Of a stretch of DNA of 64,000 bases, positions 42,309 to 52,190 are shown in pieces (position 1 is the stretch's first letter; each line of letters starts with the position of its first letter). The stretch spans positions 280,701,051 through 280,765,050 of the forward strand of contig OW240913.1 in the NCBI GenBank assembly GCA_933207985.1, in the 5' to 3' direction. The position numbers and the translations under genes are program-made. Source of the stretch: Pelobates cultripes. Taxonomy: Eukaryota; Chordata; Amphibia; Anura; Pelobatidae. Below the pieces are notes generated by a model. That model had not been told where the DNA came from and did not search any database. It saw only the letters and a program-made list of their open reading frames with translations.

Positions 42309-44344
42309 CTCAAATAAAGCAGGAGTCTAACCTACAAGACAGTCTAAACAAAAGATGAGCAAAATGTGGTTCTCAGAAACACTGACAATGCATTAAATGT
42401 TAGTGTGTGTGTGAAAATAGAACTGTATTTGTGTAGATTGTCATGATTTAGATGTATGTGCGGGCTATTCTCACGATCACTGGCAGCAATTCTGTTTGAC
42501 ATTACACAGTTCAGGATTTCAAACACAGGAAACCGGAATATGTGGTTAAGTATTACTTTGACTCTAAAAAAGCAATATGAGAGACAAAATACCTGACTGT
42601 TCAATAGCCCTCATAAAGACATAAGAGCAGCCAAATGCTTCTTTTCTTACAATGCAGCAGAGAACAAACATCAGCCTGCAGCTACTGCGGGCACACTGCC
42701 TAAAACAATTACTTGTCTTGCCTCTTGGTTACAGGGCAGGGGGACAGTAAGTACACTGTAAAAGAACATGTGTTGTATTTTATTTTTATTCACTTTTTAT
42801 TAAAATTTGCAATATGCAATAGAGGGATACAGAAGTTAAAAGAGGGGGTATGGAGCACAAGTCAAATCTAACATTCAGCATACAATGTACATTCAAAACA
42901 AGTATGCTCTTACCCATCAAATAGGGTAGGAAGGGCACAGAAATAAGAAAGGAAGGGGAGGGGAATCTGGTTGTGTTGTATTTTATTACTTAATAGTACA
43001 CATTCGAACATCAACAAAATGTCTCACAAATAATTTTCAGAACTAAATAATTGAAAGGAGATATAGATATTATAATAATTGTTCTAACATGCTGTAAAGG
43101 GTACACAAATAAAATAAGCTGTAACGCATTATTAGAGCATGTAAGCTCATTGAGCAAGGCCCTTAACCCTTCTGTCACTGTGCCAACAAATTCCGCAGTG
43201 CTATACAATGGGTGAACGAATAAATGCTTAATTGTAACCAGACAAGTTGGACGCACAGGAACAGAAGGGATGAGGGCCTTGCTCAATTTATTTATGGCAT
43301 TTATTAAGAGCCAACATAACCAACAGCGCTGTACAATTGGGAGAACAATACAATATAAACAGACCGATACAAAAGGCAGATGGCCCTGCCCATGAGAGTT
43401 TAGATTGTAAGCTCACGGGCAATGCCATCTACCTTTTGTATTGGCCTGTTTATATTGTATTGTTCTCCCAACTGTACAGCGCTGTTAGCGCTTTATAAAT
43501 GCCAGTAATAAATAAATAAATTGAGCAAGGCCTTCAACACTATCCTTACCTTTTTGTGTCATTTTACCCTACTCCCTCTAGCATGAAAGCTCATTGAGCA
43601 GGGCCCTCAACCCCTCTGTTCCTGGGTGTCCAACTTGTCTGGTTACAACTACATGTCTGTTCGTCCACCCATTGTAAAGCGCTGCAGAATTTGATGGCGC
43701 TTTATAAATAACATAACAACAACAACAACACTTCTGTTTCTGTGCGTCCAACTTGTCTGGTTACAATTAAGCATTTGTTTGTCCACCCACTGTACAGCTC
43801 TGCGTAATTTGTTGGCGCTTTATAAATAATAGTAAATGTACAGCAGTTAAAATGTTTTTTGCAATTTATTTTTGTGTATGGCTATAATAATGCTCCTTTA
43901 ACATACTTTTTTTTTCCCCCTTTGAATAAACCGATTTGACACGCACGCACAAAAAGTCCTTACAAAAATATTTCATACTATACAGACATTATGAATACAC
44001 ACACACACACACACATTCCCTCCCCCACCCCTTTCTCCATTACACAGTTAACATGTAGTTACATGCTGACTTGTGTTGGTATTTTCTATACTACTCAATG
44101 CAGAGTTAACATTTCCAAAGGGTTTGAATTCTGTATTTAAAGGGACATGGCTGTGGTTTCCAGCCATTGTTACCCTTAAGAAGGGGGTTGGTCTCACCTT
44201 ACAGCACAGGTCAAGCACTGCGCCTATTCTGGGTGCTATGGGAAGACCCCATACAGCGCTCTATCACTCTATCCCTCCCAGCCTTACTATTAATAATAAT
44301 AATATTACTTACTAGTGTGAGCTTTGCCAGAAATTACCCGCCAT
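28012..44344 (-). CDS. ccnc: CCNC, cyclin C (12 coding exons, 283 aa, complete)
   Basis: Twelve exons in descending order: 44344-44313, 42065-41959, 41354-41270, 40378-40309, 39279-39228, 39006-38951, 37162-37127, 36069-35978, 34471-34404, 34034-33955, 32840-32722, 28066-28012. They sum to 852 nt, giving 283 residues plus stop, the known vertebrate length. Every junction is GT-AG with matching phase. The product starts [14 protein letters not shown] and ends in the Ser/Gln-rich SSSYSQS; two cyclin boxes span about 40-250. Cyclin C binds CDK8/CDK19 with MED12 and MED13 in the Mediator kinase module and also acts in stress-induced mitochondrial fission. The frame is intact throughout, so the gene is probably active. 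Confidence 0.98.
28379..28418 (+). ncRNA. Hammerhead-like ribozyme core, weak
   Basis: 28380-28410 reads CTGATGA, a 5-bp AGTCT/AGACT stem closed by CCTGTGCA, then GAAA: the conserved order of the hammerhead core with one bulged A. Immediately after, a Tc1 element is inserted at a TA (28418). No clear helix I or III is visible, so activity is doubtful. Confidence 0.35.
28811..29875 (-). CDS. Tc1-like transposase, open 354-aa frame with internal duplication
   Basis: Cut-and-paste transposase with an N-terminal helix-turn-helix region ([28 protein letters not shown]) and a DDE catalytic domain: first Asp in VLWTDEMRV, second in FMQDNAPSH, Glu in [12 protein letters not shown]. The frame is open from ATG to stop. 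Between the second Asp and the Glu the 18-residue block [18 protein letters not shown] is present twice (29036-29089 and 29090-29143), raising the spacing from about 35 to about 53 residues. This should disrupt the catalytic core, so the protein is probably inactive despite the open frame. Confidence 0.92.
   Translation of the reverse strand: MGQKKDLTGSEKSKIVRYLAEGCSTLKIAKLLKRDHRTIKRFIQNSQQGRKKRVEKPRRKITAHELRKVKRAAATMPLATSLAIFQSCNITGVPKSTRCAILRDMAKVRKAERRPPLNKTHKLKRQDWAKKYLKTDFSKVLWTDEMRVSLDGPDGWARGWIGKGQRAPVRLRRQQGGGGVLVWAGIIKDELVGPFRVEDGVKLNSQSYCQFLEDTFFKQWYRKKSASFKKNMIFMQDNAPSHASKYSWLARKGIKEENLMTWKYSWLARKGIKEENLMTWTPCSPDLNPIENLWSIIKCEIYKEGKQYTSLNSVWEAVVAAARNVDGEQIKTLTESMDGRLLSVLAKKGGYIGH
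29036..29143. repeat. 54-bp tandem duplication within transposase
   Basis: Two adjacent 54-bp units that appear identical, in frame (18 codons each). Confidence 0.97.
31579..32721. other. CCNC intron 11 remainder
   Basis: Contains a (CA)n microsatellite at 31659-31678 followed by the dispersed ACAAGATCCAGCGCACTTAC motif (31683 on). Otherwise unclassified AT-rich sequence. Confidence 0.5.
32722..32840 (-). CDS. ccnc: CCNC exon 11
   Basis: Encodes [18 protein letters not shown] to MPKPKPPPN; acceptor TTTAAAG, donor GTTAATC. Confidence 0.97.
32872..32911. repeat. (AT)n microsatellite
   Basis: About 40 bp AT repeat preceded (on plus) by an A-tract, next to CCNC exon 11. Confidence 0.95.
33055..33320. 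mobile_element. MITE fragment in CCNC intron 10
   Basis: Left end hairpin ACCCAGACCACTTGATTTC against TGAAGTCGTCTGGGTG as in the TTAA family; inner hairpin CTGCAATGTAAATCATTGC. A second hairpin GACGCTGGATGTCCT against AGGACATCCAGCGTC lies at 33262-33305. Right boundary not defined. Confidence 0.55.
33694..33807. mobile_element. Short hAT-like MITE
   Basis: About 114 bp with ends CAGGCATAGGCATCC and GGTTGCCTACCCCCTG and a TTTGGACTACACCTCCCATG body, related to the terminus of the hAT at 10540-11276. Flanking 8-mers match only partly. Confidence 0.55.
33955..34034 (-). CDS. ccnc: CCNC exon 10
   Basis: Encodes [15 protein letters not shown] and [10 protein letters not shown]; donor GTATTT. Confidence 0.97.
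34404..34471 (-). CDS. ccnc: CCNC exon 9
   Basis: Encodes [19 protein letters not shown] to IAL; acceptor follows a C-tract (CCCCCCAG), donor GTAAGT. Confidence 0.96.
35978..36069 (-). CDS. ccnc: CCNC exon 8
   Basis: Encodes [15 protein letters not shown] to EDMLLPLA and two bases of Trp; donor GTAATTT. Confidence 0.97.
37127..37162 (-). CDS. ccnc: CCNC exon 7 (36-nt microexon)
   Basis: Twelve codons, [12 protein letters not shown], between acceptor TTGTGCAG and donor GTAGGTAA. Too short to be found as an ORF. Confidence 0.95.
38263..38795. mobile_element. TTAA-flanked MITE (copy 9) in CCNC intron 6
   Basis: TTAA at 38259-38262 and 38796-38799. Ends ACAGATACCCTAAGCACC and GGTGCATATAGTGTCCCT. 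The right end appears duplicated (GGTGCCTAAAGTGTCCCTTT at 38742-38761). Confidence 0.65.
38951..39006 (-). CDS. ccnc: CCNC exon 6
   Basis: Encodes [18 protein letters not shown]; acceptor CTTTCTAG, donor GTAAGTG. Confidence 0.97.
39228..39279 (-). CDS. ccnc: CCNC exon 5
   Basis: Encodes [17 protein letters not shown] plus one base; acceptor GCTTTTCAG, donor GTAAGT. Confidence 0.97.
40309..40378 (-). CDS. ccnc: CCNC exon 4
   Basis: Encodes [17 protein letters not shown] to SKVE; donor GTACGT. Confidence 0.97.
41270..41354 (-). CDS. ccnc: CCNC exon 3
   Basis: Encodes [20 protein letters not shown] to FKRFYA, part of cyclin box 1; acceptor TTTTTTAG, donor GTGAGTT. Confidence 0.97.
41959..42065 (-). 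CDS. ccnc: CCNC exon 2
   Basis: Acceptor TTCCAATTAG; encodes [15 protein letters not shown] to QIFFTN; donor GTAATTCC. Confidence 0.97.
43110..43830. repeat. Head-to-head LINE2/SINE-like 3' tails in CCNC intron 1
   Basis: Repeated blocks of the type GTAAGCTCATTGAGCAAGGC, GTCCAACTTGTCTGGTTAC and GCGCTTTATAAAT occur on both strands. The pair 43280-43395 and 43400-43515 is nearly a perfect inverted repeat (GAGAACAATACAATATAAAC against its complement). The tail ends in (AAC)n and (ATAA)n runs, as in L2-type retroposon tails. Confidence 0.6.
44313..44344 (-). CDS. ccnc: CCNC exon 1
   Basis: ATG at 44344-44342; encodes [10 protein letters not shown] and two bases of Tyr; donor GTAAGTAA. Confidence 0.95.
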
Positions 44345-44470
44345 CAATACAGCTGCAGCAGCACCGTAAATGGGGCAGTGACGTAAGCAACAACGTCACG
44401 AGAAGTTCCAGACTTGGGTATTATTTAGACTACTGTGAAAAGGAAGAGAGCCGGCGTACGCCCTGAAATA
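44345..44470 (-). promoter_or_regulatory. ccnc: CCNC proximal promoter with two CRE-like sites
   Basis: Just upstream of the CCNC start. TGACGTAA (44379-44386) and CGTCAC (44394-44399) are CRE-type half palindromes 7 bp apart in opposite orientation. No TATA box is seen. Binding by CREB/ATF is inference from motif only. Confidence 0.45.
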
Positions 44471-45867
44471 GCGCCGATAGGGAAACAAGGCAGACCCGGA
44501 ACTAATGTTCTTTATCCAGTGGCTTACTTAGTTGTAGTGTCTGGACGTAATAGTTTTGGTCTATTTATTTATGTTAATAGATTAGCTGTGGATTTTTGCG
44601 ATTGTCTATGTAGCCTATATCAGTTTTTATACTTTCTTTGACTTAATGCAGCCAAAAAAAAAATACAGTTAAGCCAAAGTGGTTTGAATAAAAGAAACCC
44701 CTGGGTTAAGTAGTTCCAATACATGTTTAGCTCTCTTGAGTATGTTTGCAGCTAACTGTTCCAGCATTGTCTGTTCATGGATAATTGTTATTTCAGGGGT
44801 AAACTTCTAATAGCATTCCTTCCAAGTGTCCCTATTCACTCGAGGCAGTCACTATTTTTTAGATGAAATTCCTTATTCGCTCTTTTCTATCCTAATGTAC
44901 CAGAGCCCTGCAGCAATAATGCTCACAGTAATGTGTCTTTAAACTGCAATTAGAAATCGGTATGCATAAATAATATACACTCTTGTTCTAAACTATTTTA
45001 GTAGAATGTTATTGGTGTAGCCTCTTTTATCTCCAACCTGGGCAGTAGCCTTGGGAACTTAGGGACTACTACATCGGCTGGAACAGGCCAGGAGTCCTGA
45101 GCCTCCGCAGATGTATTGGGAGAATGGGACATATTGAAATTAAAAAGTGCCCTCACCCAGTGATCAACATCAACTGATATACACCTTGCTAACACTGGAA
45201 CAAGGACGACTCAGAAGCTGGAATTAAACCAACAGAACTTTACTTGCAACTTGGTAGAATAATAATGGTGATTCAACATCCACTGGTGAGAGTACCACTC
45301 CCAGATAATACAGCACCCTATATCCCTTCACCCCAGATAACACAGCACCTTATATCCCCCCCCACTCCAGATAATATAGCACCCTATATCCCCCACCCCA
45401 GAAAGTCCAGCATGTCCCCTGACTCTGTGGCTGTCTGACTGGATGAGATTAAATGTTGCTGCTTGTGTTCTGCTTCCTCTCTGTCTCTTTCACCTCAAAA
45501 ACCCCTGCCAAAAAAAGGGGCAGAGCTCCTTGCATACAAATGGGATAGGGATACTTGGGAGAGGAAGGTGTGGGACTATTTGTAAAATGGAGGAGCTGTT
45601 TCAGGGGAGCCATCTGGCTGCATCCTCCCCCTTATAAAACCGATTCTCTAATCCGAGATCAATAGAACTGGTCTTGAACTAACCTGTAAGTCTTGTCAAC
45701 ATTGATGGGACCATGGTAGTCATGCAGTGACATTACAGTGAGAGGACAACTTATAGCGAGGTGGTCATGATACTGAATAAATCTATATAGGAGCCCACCT
45801 GCAATCTGAATCTACTCCATTCCTGCCAGAACAATCTCTGGATTTTGGGGGGCAATGCCTTTAGTAA
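44471..45867. other. Intergenic sequence with a 40-bp short tandem repeat
   Basis: At 45300-45412 three units of CCAGATAATACAGCACCCTA-type occur in tandem. The stretch could contain the 3' LTR of the minus-strand Ty3/gypsy remnant to its right, but no paired LTR was found. Confidence 0.4.
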
Positions 45868-47162
45868 TTATGAGTTCCTTGCCTTCACAGCCTTTACCAG
45901 GGATCCTACCGTCGGGTCTTGAAGCTGGGCTTGCTGTTTCTCAGAATGTTTAATCATAGACCGCTGAGGCAGATGAATTGGGTAACTTTGAGTGTTGGGT
46001 CTAGTCTCTGAGGTACAACCCATGGAGTCTACGTAGTTTGAGAAATTTACAGTGTTGGTCTCATCTACTGCTGTAGTCTGACTTGAAATTTCTTTACACT
46101 CATCAACTTTAGAAACTGGAGATAGCCCAGACCTTCTACATAAGGCATCTGCATCCACATTTATGGGTCCCAGCTTATACTTCAGGGAGAAATTGTAATT
46201 AGACAAAGCAGGGAGCCATCTATGTCCTATGGAATCTAGTTTGTTCATCGTCAAAATGTATGTGAGGGGATTATTGTCAGTTCTCACCTCAAATTGTACC
46301 CCATAGAGGTAATCATGTAGCTTGTCAACTATCGTCCATTCTCATGCCAAAAACTCCAACTTATGAACTGGATAATTTCTTTCACTTGTCATTAGACTTA
46401 GACTGATATATGCCATAGGCCTTAAGCCTTCTGAATACTCTTGGTGAAAAGCTCCACCCAGACTGCCCATACTGGCATCTATCTAAAGGATGTACTTCTG
46501 TTCTGGGTCAGTATAAGCCAAAATTGGAGCCTCTTTTTTTTTTAGAGACAGAAAAGCCTCTTCACACATGGGTGTCCATGTCTAACCGAAAGGGTTTTCT
46601 CTTCTGGGCTATGGTTTAATTTCAGGAGGTCATGCTTGCTTCAAGCAATCTTACAGTAACCCCCTACGAATAAATACCCACAGAACCCAATAAAAAAGAA
46701 TAATTTCTCAACATTAATTGGTCGAGGCCAGTAAACTACAAACTCAATCTTGACTGGGTCTTGGGTATACCTTCTGGAGAAGCAATGTGCCACACATAAG
46801 TGACTGAACTTTGGGCAAACTTGCATTTGTCTGATGATAGCTTGAGTCCTTTATCTTTCAGCCTATGTAATACCTTTATCAGTCTCTCTTCATGTTCTGC
46901 AGGAGGTTTCCAAACACAATAAGGCCATTGAGGTAAACTAGGCAGGCTGCAGGTGATAAGCCTCCCAACACCTTCTCCACGAGTCTCTGAAAGGTGGCTG
47001 GTGCCCCCGTGACACCTTGGGGTAGCCGAGTAAACTAAAAAAAACACTGTCTTTTCTGCTTTGTGGGAACTTGATATAGCCAGATCTTAAACCAGTGACT
47101 CCCTGTCAGAGCATTTAGACCTTCCATCCTGGGTAAAGTATATTGGTCAGGCACAGTTTTTA

Positions 47163-47971
47163 GAAGGTAACAGACTTTTTTCACATCCAGCTGAGGAAGC
47201 CTTCACGGCGAAACGCGTCCTGGGAATATTGTGAGCAAAAAGACTTTTGAATTACCGGACTTTTTATGCCATTATAGTGTTTTTTATATATATATATTTT
47301 ATATTTATATTGTACTTATATTGTATATATAGTCAATAAAGTTTACATTTTTGATATACACTATTGGCATTTTCCTGCTATTCACAAAGAAGGAGTGTGG
47401 TCCTTAATCCACATAAGCTATTGGATCAGAGCCGATGTGGATGGCTCTGGGTTTGTAAGTACCCTATTTCCCTTACTATAATATATACATCTAGCTTACG
47501 TTATTGCACCAGAGGTATTTTCCCTTATACATTCCAGAATACAAGAAAGGAAGAGTTAAAAGAAGGGATAAGAGTCGCCTCTACGGACTCTGAAAGTGCT
47601 TCAATTGAGCTATACCCCTCTAGCTCCTAAAAGTGTGAGTGGGCCCTTTGTATATTTCTACCACATCTATCATCATTACAGATTTGCACTATGTTTGGAT
47701 TTTTCTGTTTATGTTTTTAGGGAAGTCCTATAAAGGATTATTGTGAATTATATAAACAGAAGGTACATTTTCATCTTTCTGGTGTTTATCACTTGGTATT
47801 ATCTCTCCACTTTGGTTATCCATTTATATAGCGCTTCACCCATACACCGGTTTCACTTCATTTTTGAAAGATAAGATTGGGGTGTTACAGCAGCTGAAAA
47901 TTAGTGGAATTCTTTATATAATTGCATCATACTTTATCTACATATCAGCGCTGGTACTTTACCTGTTTTCT
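47163..47971 (+). mobile_element. 809-bp hammerhead-bearing insertion with 14-bp TSD
   Basis: Inserted within the gypsy RT frame and bounded by the perfect 14-bp duplication AGGCACAGTTTTTA (47149-47162 and 47972-47985). The RT reading resumes exactly across it. A 14-bp target duplication is typical of target-primed reverse transcription. Near the left end lies a hammerhead ribozyme motif (47181-47234). No coding frame is recognised. The combination suggests a Penelope-like element fragment or a related non-autonomous retroelement; the family is inferred. Confidence 0.72.
47181..47234 (+). ncRNA. Type I hammerhead ribozyme motif
   Basis: Core CTGAGGA (47191-47197), helix II GCC/GGC with TTCAC loop, GAAA (47210-47213), minimal helix III of two pairs with a GC loop, then GTC (47217-47219) as the predicted cleavage site. 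Helix I is formed by CCAG (47187-47190) with CTGG (47220-47223), extended across an internal loop by TCACA with TGTGA (47230-47234). One A is bulged before helix II. The fold is like small hammerheads known from Penelope-like elements. Confidence 0.7.
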
Positions 47972-50683
47972 AGGCACAGTTTTTATGTTCAAGGCCCTGT
48001 AATTGATGCACAGTCTCACAGAACCACTTTTTTTCTACGTACCACAATAGGTGAAGCATATGGACTTCGGGACTCCTTAATAATCCCAACCACTTATATC
48101 TCCTGTAAGATGTTCCATACATTCTTGGGGGGCTAGCATACATGATCTTTCTCCTAACAGATTTTAGTAGATGATTCATTCCATTAATCCAGAAGTTCAG
48201 AACCTCCCAAGTTAAAGTTCAACTCTTCAGGGGCTGTTGTTTCAGCCTGTAGGCTGGTGTAAGTGGTAACAGTTTCTAGAGGATAAACTACTCATTCGAA
48301 GCAACTACCACTGGTCAGGTGTTACATTCTGTATTAATACAGTGATCTTCTTCCTATGACAGTCCAACCTCTGACATGGTCCTGCTCAGGAAGAGACTCT
48401 ACAGAGACCTGTGATTCCCCCTTTAATAGATGAATAGTCAGAGAGCCATTGACTCGAAGTCTTCTGGTCTCTCCAGGAGCAAGAAATATAGCTCCTCCCC
48501 CTGGTAATATATAAAAGGAGTTTGGTTGAGCTTTAAAGGACAATCTGTGGCATTCTTTCTTTAAGACATGGGGTAATTCCACCAAAAGGGCTGATGAAGC
48601 TTCTCCAACCTCTTTCAGGTAACTCTGGAACACTTCACGCATCATGTGTGTTAGTGTTCAAAATATTAGGGGAAGATGGTATACCTTTGTCACAGCAGAC
48701 CAGTGCTTCAATTTCCATGCGGTGAATTTTCCCAATGTTCAACTGAGGAATTATGACTAGCCCTGGGATCACTCTTTCCACAGGGTATTCACTAATGCAA
48801 GGGGCCCCAAAGCTTAACCTAAACAGCTGGTAGTATCTGTACATGTTTGTGGTGTGTCTCATAGAAGGAGCAGAATATAATAGTCACTTGGGATCCTGTC
48901 ACTTGTAAAGCTGTTGTGGGCACCTTCTACTATGACAGTCATTATAGATCATGGGTCTATCCTTGGATTCTCAAAGGACAATGATGGATACTCAGGTTTA
49001 GTAAATGTTTTCTTACCCTTCCGAGATCTATGTTGTTGCTCCTCTTCCTCAGGCTCTGAGGTGCTGATAGGCAAATGTATCACGAGCATCTCTACTGCCA
49101 TGGTGTCACTTTCATTTGGGTAATTTTTTCTGTAATGCCTCGGCTGTTTGCATCGATAAGCAAATAAAATCTCGTCTTCCTTTTGGATAGTATTATAATA
49201 TTTCTTTCTTAGCAAAAACTTATTTTTCTCCCCAGCAAAAACTGTATTTAACAGCTGAAGATTTTCCTCAGTGGTAGCCTTGGGGGATGTGACCTGATGA
49301 TATCTCACAAAGTCTAATGCAGGTGGTCTCAAACCTTCTAGTATCTGTCTTTTTTTTCGTCTCTTCTGTGCATTTTAATAGTAGGTGTATTTTAACAGGG
49401 AGTGACAGAATAACCCCCCAAAAATCCAGAAAAATGCATGTCAAAAAAGTTATAAATTTATTTGCATGTCAAAGAGTGAAATAAATATTAAACACTTTCG
49501 ACGTAGTACTTGGTGGCAAAACCCTTTTTGGCAATCACAAAGGTCAGACGTTTCTTGTAGTTGGCCACCAGGTTTGCACACATCTCAGGAGGGATTTTGT
49601 CCCACTCCTCTTTGCAGATCCTCTCCAAGTCATTATGGTTTTGAGGCTTACGTTTGGCACTCAAACCTTCAGCTCCCTCCACAGATTTTATATGGGATTA
49701 AGGTCTGGAGACTGGCTAGGCCACTCCAGGACCTTAATGTGCTTTTTCTTGAGCCACTCCTTTGTTGCTATTGTTGTGTTTTTTGGGTCATTGTCATGCT
49801 GGAATACCCATCCACGACCCATTTTCAATCCCCTGGCTGAGGTAAGGAGGTTCTCATCCACGATTTGATGGTACATGGCCCTGTCCATCGTCCCTTTGAT
49901 GAGGTGCAGTTGTCCTGTCCCCTTAGCTAAAAAAACACCCCTAAAGCATAATGTTTCCACCTCCATCTTTGATGGTGGGGATGGTGTTCTTAGGTTCATA
50001 GGCATCATTCCTCCTCCTCCAAGCACAGCAAGTTGAGTTGATGCCAAAGTGCTCGATTTTGGTCTCATCTGACAACAACACTTTCAATCAGTTCTCCTCT
50101 GAATCATTTAGATGTTCGTTGGCAAACTTCAGATGGGCCTGTACATGTGCTTTCTTGAGCAGTGGGACCTTGCAGACACTGCATGATTTCAGTCCTTTAT
50201 GGTGTAGTGTGTTACCAATTGTTTTCTTGATGACTATGGTCCCATCTGCCTTGAGAGCATTAACAAGTAGACATGTGCAATTCGTTTCGGTCCGAATATG
50301 AATTCGGACGAATTTTGGGCAATTTGGACATTCGGGTACTTCCGAATGTCCGAATGTCCGAAGTGCCGAATTGCCGAGGTCCCGAAATTACAGAATTTCC
50401 GAAGTGTCGAAGAGCCGAAGTTCCGAAGTGCTGAAGTTCCGAAGTTGCCAAAGTTCTGAAGTGTCAAAGTGCCGAAGTTCCGAAGCACAGTATTGCCTAA
50501 GTACTAATATACTTACCCAGTGAAAGAAGAAGAATGTTACACTGTATACAATTTTAAATTAAAAGTATACAAACATAGCCAGGATTCAGCTGTAAGCATT
50601 TGCAACACTTACAACAATCAAGTAACACACATTCATATAAAATGTAAATTACTTGGCCAGTCATGTAATAACAGGAATGAATA

Positions 50684-52190
50684 AGTAGATAACTCCCTAA
50701 TTCCCACGATATTAGGGAGCTATCTACTAAAGGGCTGAAATACCTAAATTGGTCTTTCAGCCAAATTTACTAATACTAAGTCAAAATTACTTGGTATTAG
50801 TAAATTATGCCCCTACTCGCTATACCGCGAGTAGGGGCATGTCTAGTAAACAGTGAGCAGCCACAGGCCCCCTATTGCCCCCCCACCGGCCCCCACCCCT
50901 GAGTGGCGGGTGGGGGCCCTAATGTAAAATAATGGGGGGACTTGGTATTAGTAAATTATGCCCCTACTCGCTATACCGCGAGTAGGTGCATGTCTAGTAA
51001 ACAGTGAACAGCCTGTGGCTGCTCACTGTTAAAACAAAAAGGTCCCCCTATTGACCCCCACCGGCTCCCACCCCTGAGCGGTGGGTGGGAGCCCTAAATT
51101 GGAATAAGGGGGGGACACCTAATGTCCTGGCCCCCACCCCTGAGCGGTGGTTGGGGGCCCTTAATACTAATAAGGGGGGGACCTAATGTCCTTCCCCTGG
51201 CCCCCACCCCTGAGCGGCGGGTGGGGGCCCTAAAATGGAATACGGGGGGGACCTAATGTCCTCCCACTGGACCCGACCCCTGAGCGGTGGGAGGGGTCCC
51301 TAAATACTAATAAGGGGGGACCTAATGTCCTCCCCCTTGGCCCCCACCCCTGAGCGGTGGGTGGGGGCCCTAAATACTAATAAGGGGGGACCTAATGTCC
51401 TCCCCCCTGGCCCCCACCCCTGAGCGGTGGGTGGGGGCCCTAAATACCAATAAGGGGGGACCTATTGTCCTCCCCCCCGGCCCCCAACCCTGAGCGGCGA
51501 GTCCCCAAACCTCTAGTCAACCGCTCCCCCCCCAAAAAAAATTAACCTCCTACTTACCCCCCTTACCCTAAAAATAATGAGGGGGGGACCTTTAACTAAG
51601 TACCTGTAAAAAAAATAAAACTTACCATTTGATGTTTTCTTTCTTCTAAAATCTTCTTTTTTCAGCCCCAAAAAGGCCATAAAAATCCATAATAACCGAC
51701 GCACTAAAAAAAAAAAAAAGAGCACAAAAAAAAATAACCCATCTTCACCCATGGAGGGCTCTGCACATGCTGCAATTAGGCTCAGAGCACTCTAATTGGT
51801 GGGTTTAAGCCAAATAATCAGAGTGCTCTGACAGGTAAATGAAGAGACTGACAGGCAAGTCTCTACATTTACCTGTCATAGCACTCTGATTGGTTGGTTT
51901 GAAATCCACCAATCAGAGTACTCTGTGTAATTTTACACAGCATGGGAAAGTTCTTTGGAATTTTCCCACGCTGTGTAATTTGACTCATAACTCTCTGATT
52001 GGTGGATTAAGTTACAGGCTGCTCACTGTTTACTAGACATGCCCCTACTCGCGGTATAGCGAGTAGGGGCAAAATTTACTAAGTAATTTTTACTTAGTAT
52101 TAGTAAATTTGGCTAAAAGACCAATTTAGGTCTTTCAGCCTTTTGGTAGATAACTCCCTAATACCGTGGGAATTAGGGAGTTATCTACTA
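50684..52190. repeat. Palindromic internal unit of the hAT-like element
   Basis: Outer arms begin TAGATAACTCCCTAATTCCC and are each small hairpins (ACTCCCTAAT against ATTAGGGAG). Further inside, CCCCTACTCGCTATACCGCG and CTGTTTACTAGACATGCC occur inverted on the other side. May be a separate foldback element inserted in the hAT. Confidence 0.8.
50880..51530. repeat. 70-bp GC-rich minisatellite
   Basis: Motif CCCCTGAGCGGTGGG recurs at about 51072, 51138, 51208, 51278, 51348, 51418 and 51488, a spacing of 70 bp for most units. Each unit contains CCCCCACCCCTGAGCGG then GGTGGGGGCCC, able to form a hairpin, and GGGGGGACCTAATGTCCTCC. Confidence 0.93.

Larger units (their letters stand above)
45868..49332 (-). 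mobile_element. Ty3/gypsy LTR-retrotransposon remnant
   Basis: In minus-strand order: gag nucleocapsid-like region with degenerate zinc knuckle YRCKQPRHYRKN (49332-48949), uncharacterised frames (48862-48334), RT (LRLCINYRALN-type at about 48040-47985, then DQYTLPR and SHWF at about 47150-47080, KPPAEHEERLIKVLHRLK and LSSDKCKF at about 46890) and RNase H (RTDNNPLTYI, ALSNYNFSLKY, NVDADALCRR, 46287-46120). Many stops and frameshifts are present. An 809-bp insertion interrupts RT. Confidence 0.85.

Noticed and set aside
42780..42970. Possible LINE 3' UTR in CCNC intron 1 similar in style to 12050-12240
   Set aside because: Only base composition and short motifs agree; no coding part or second copy supports a call.
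43476..43710. TATAAAT strings as TATA boxes
   Set aside because: They belong to the repeated GCGCTTTATAAAT tail of LINE2/SINE-like repeats.
50880..51530. Regular direct repeats resembling a CRISPR-like array
   Set aside because: The units are 70 bp, contiguous without unique spacers, and lie inside a eukaryotic hAT element; it is a minisatellite.
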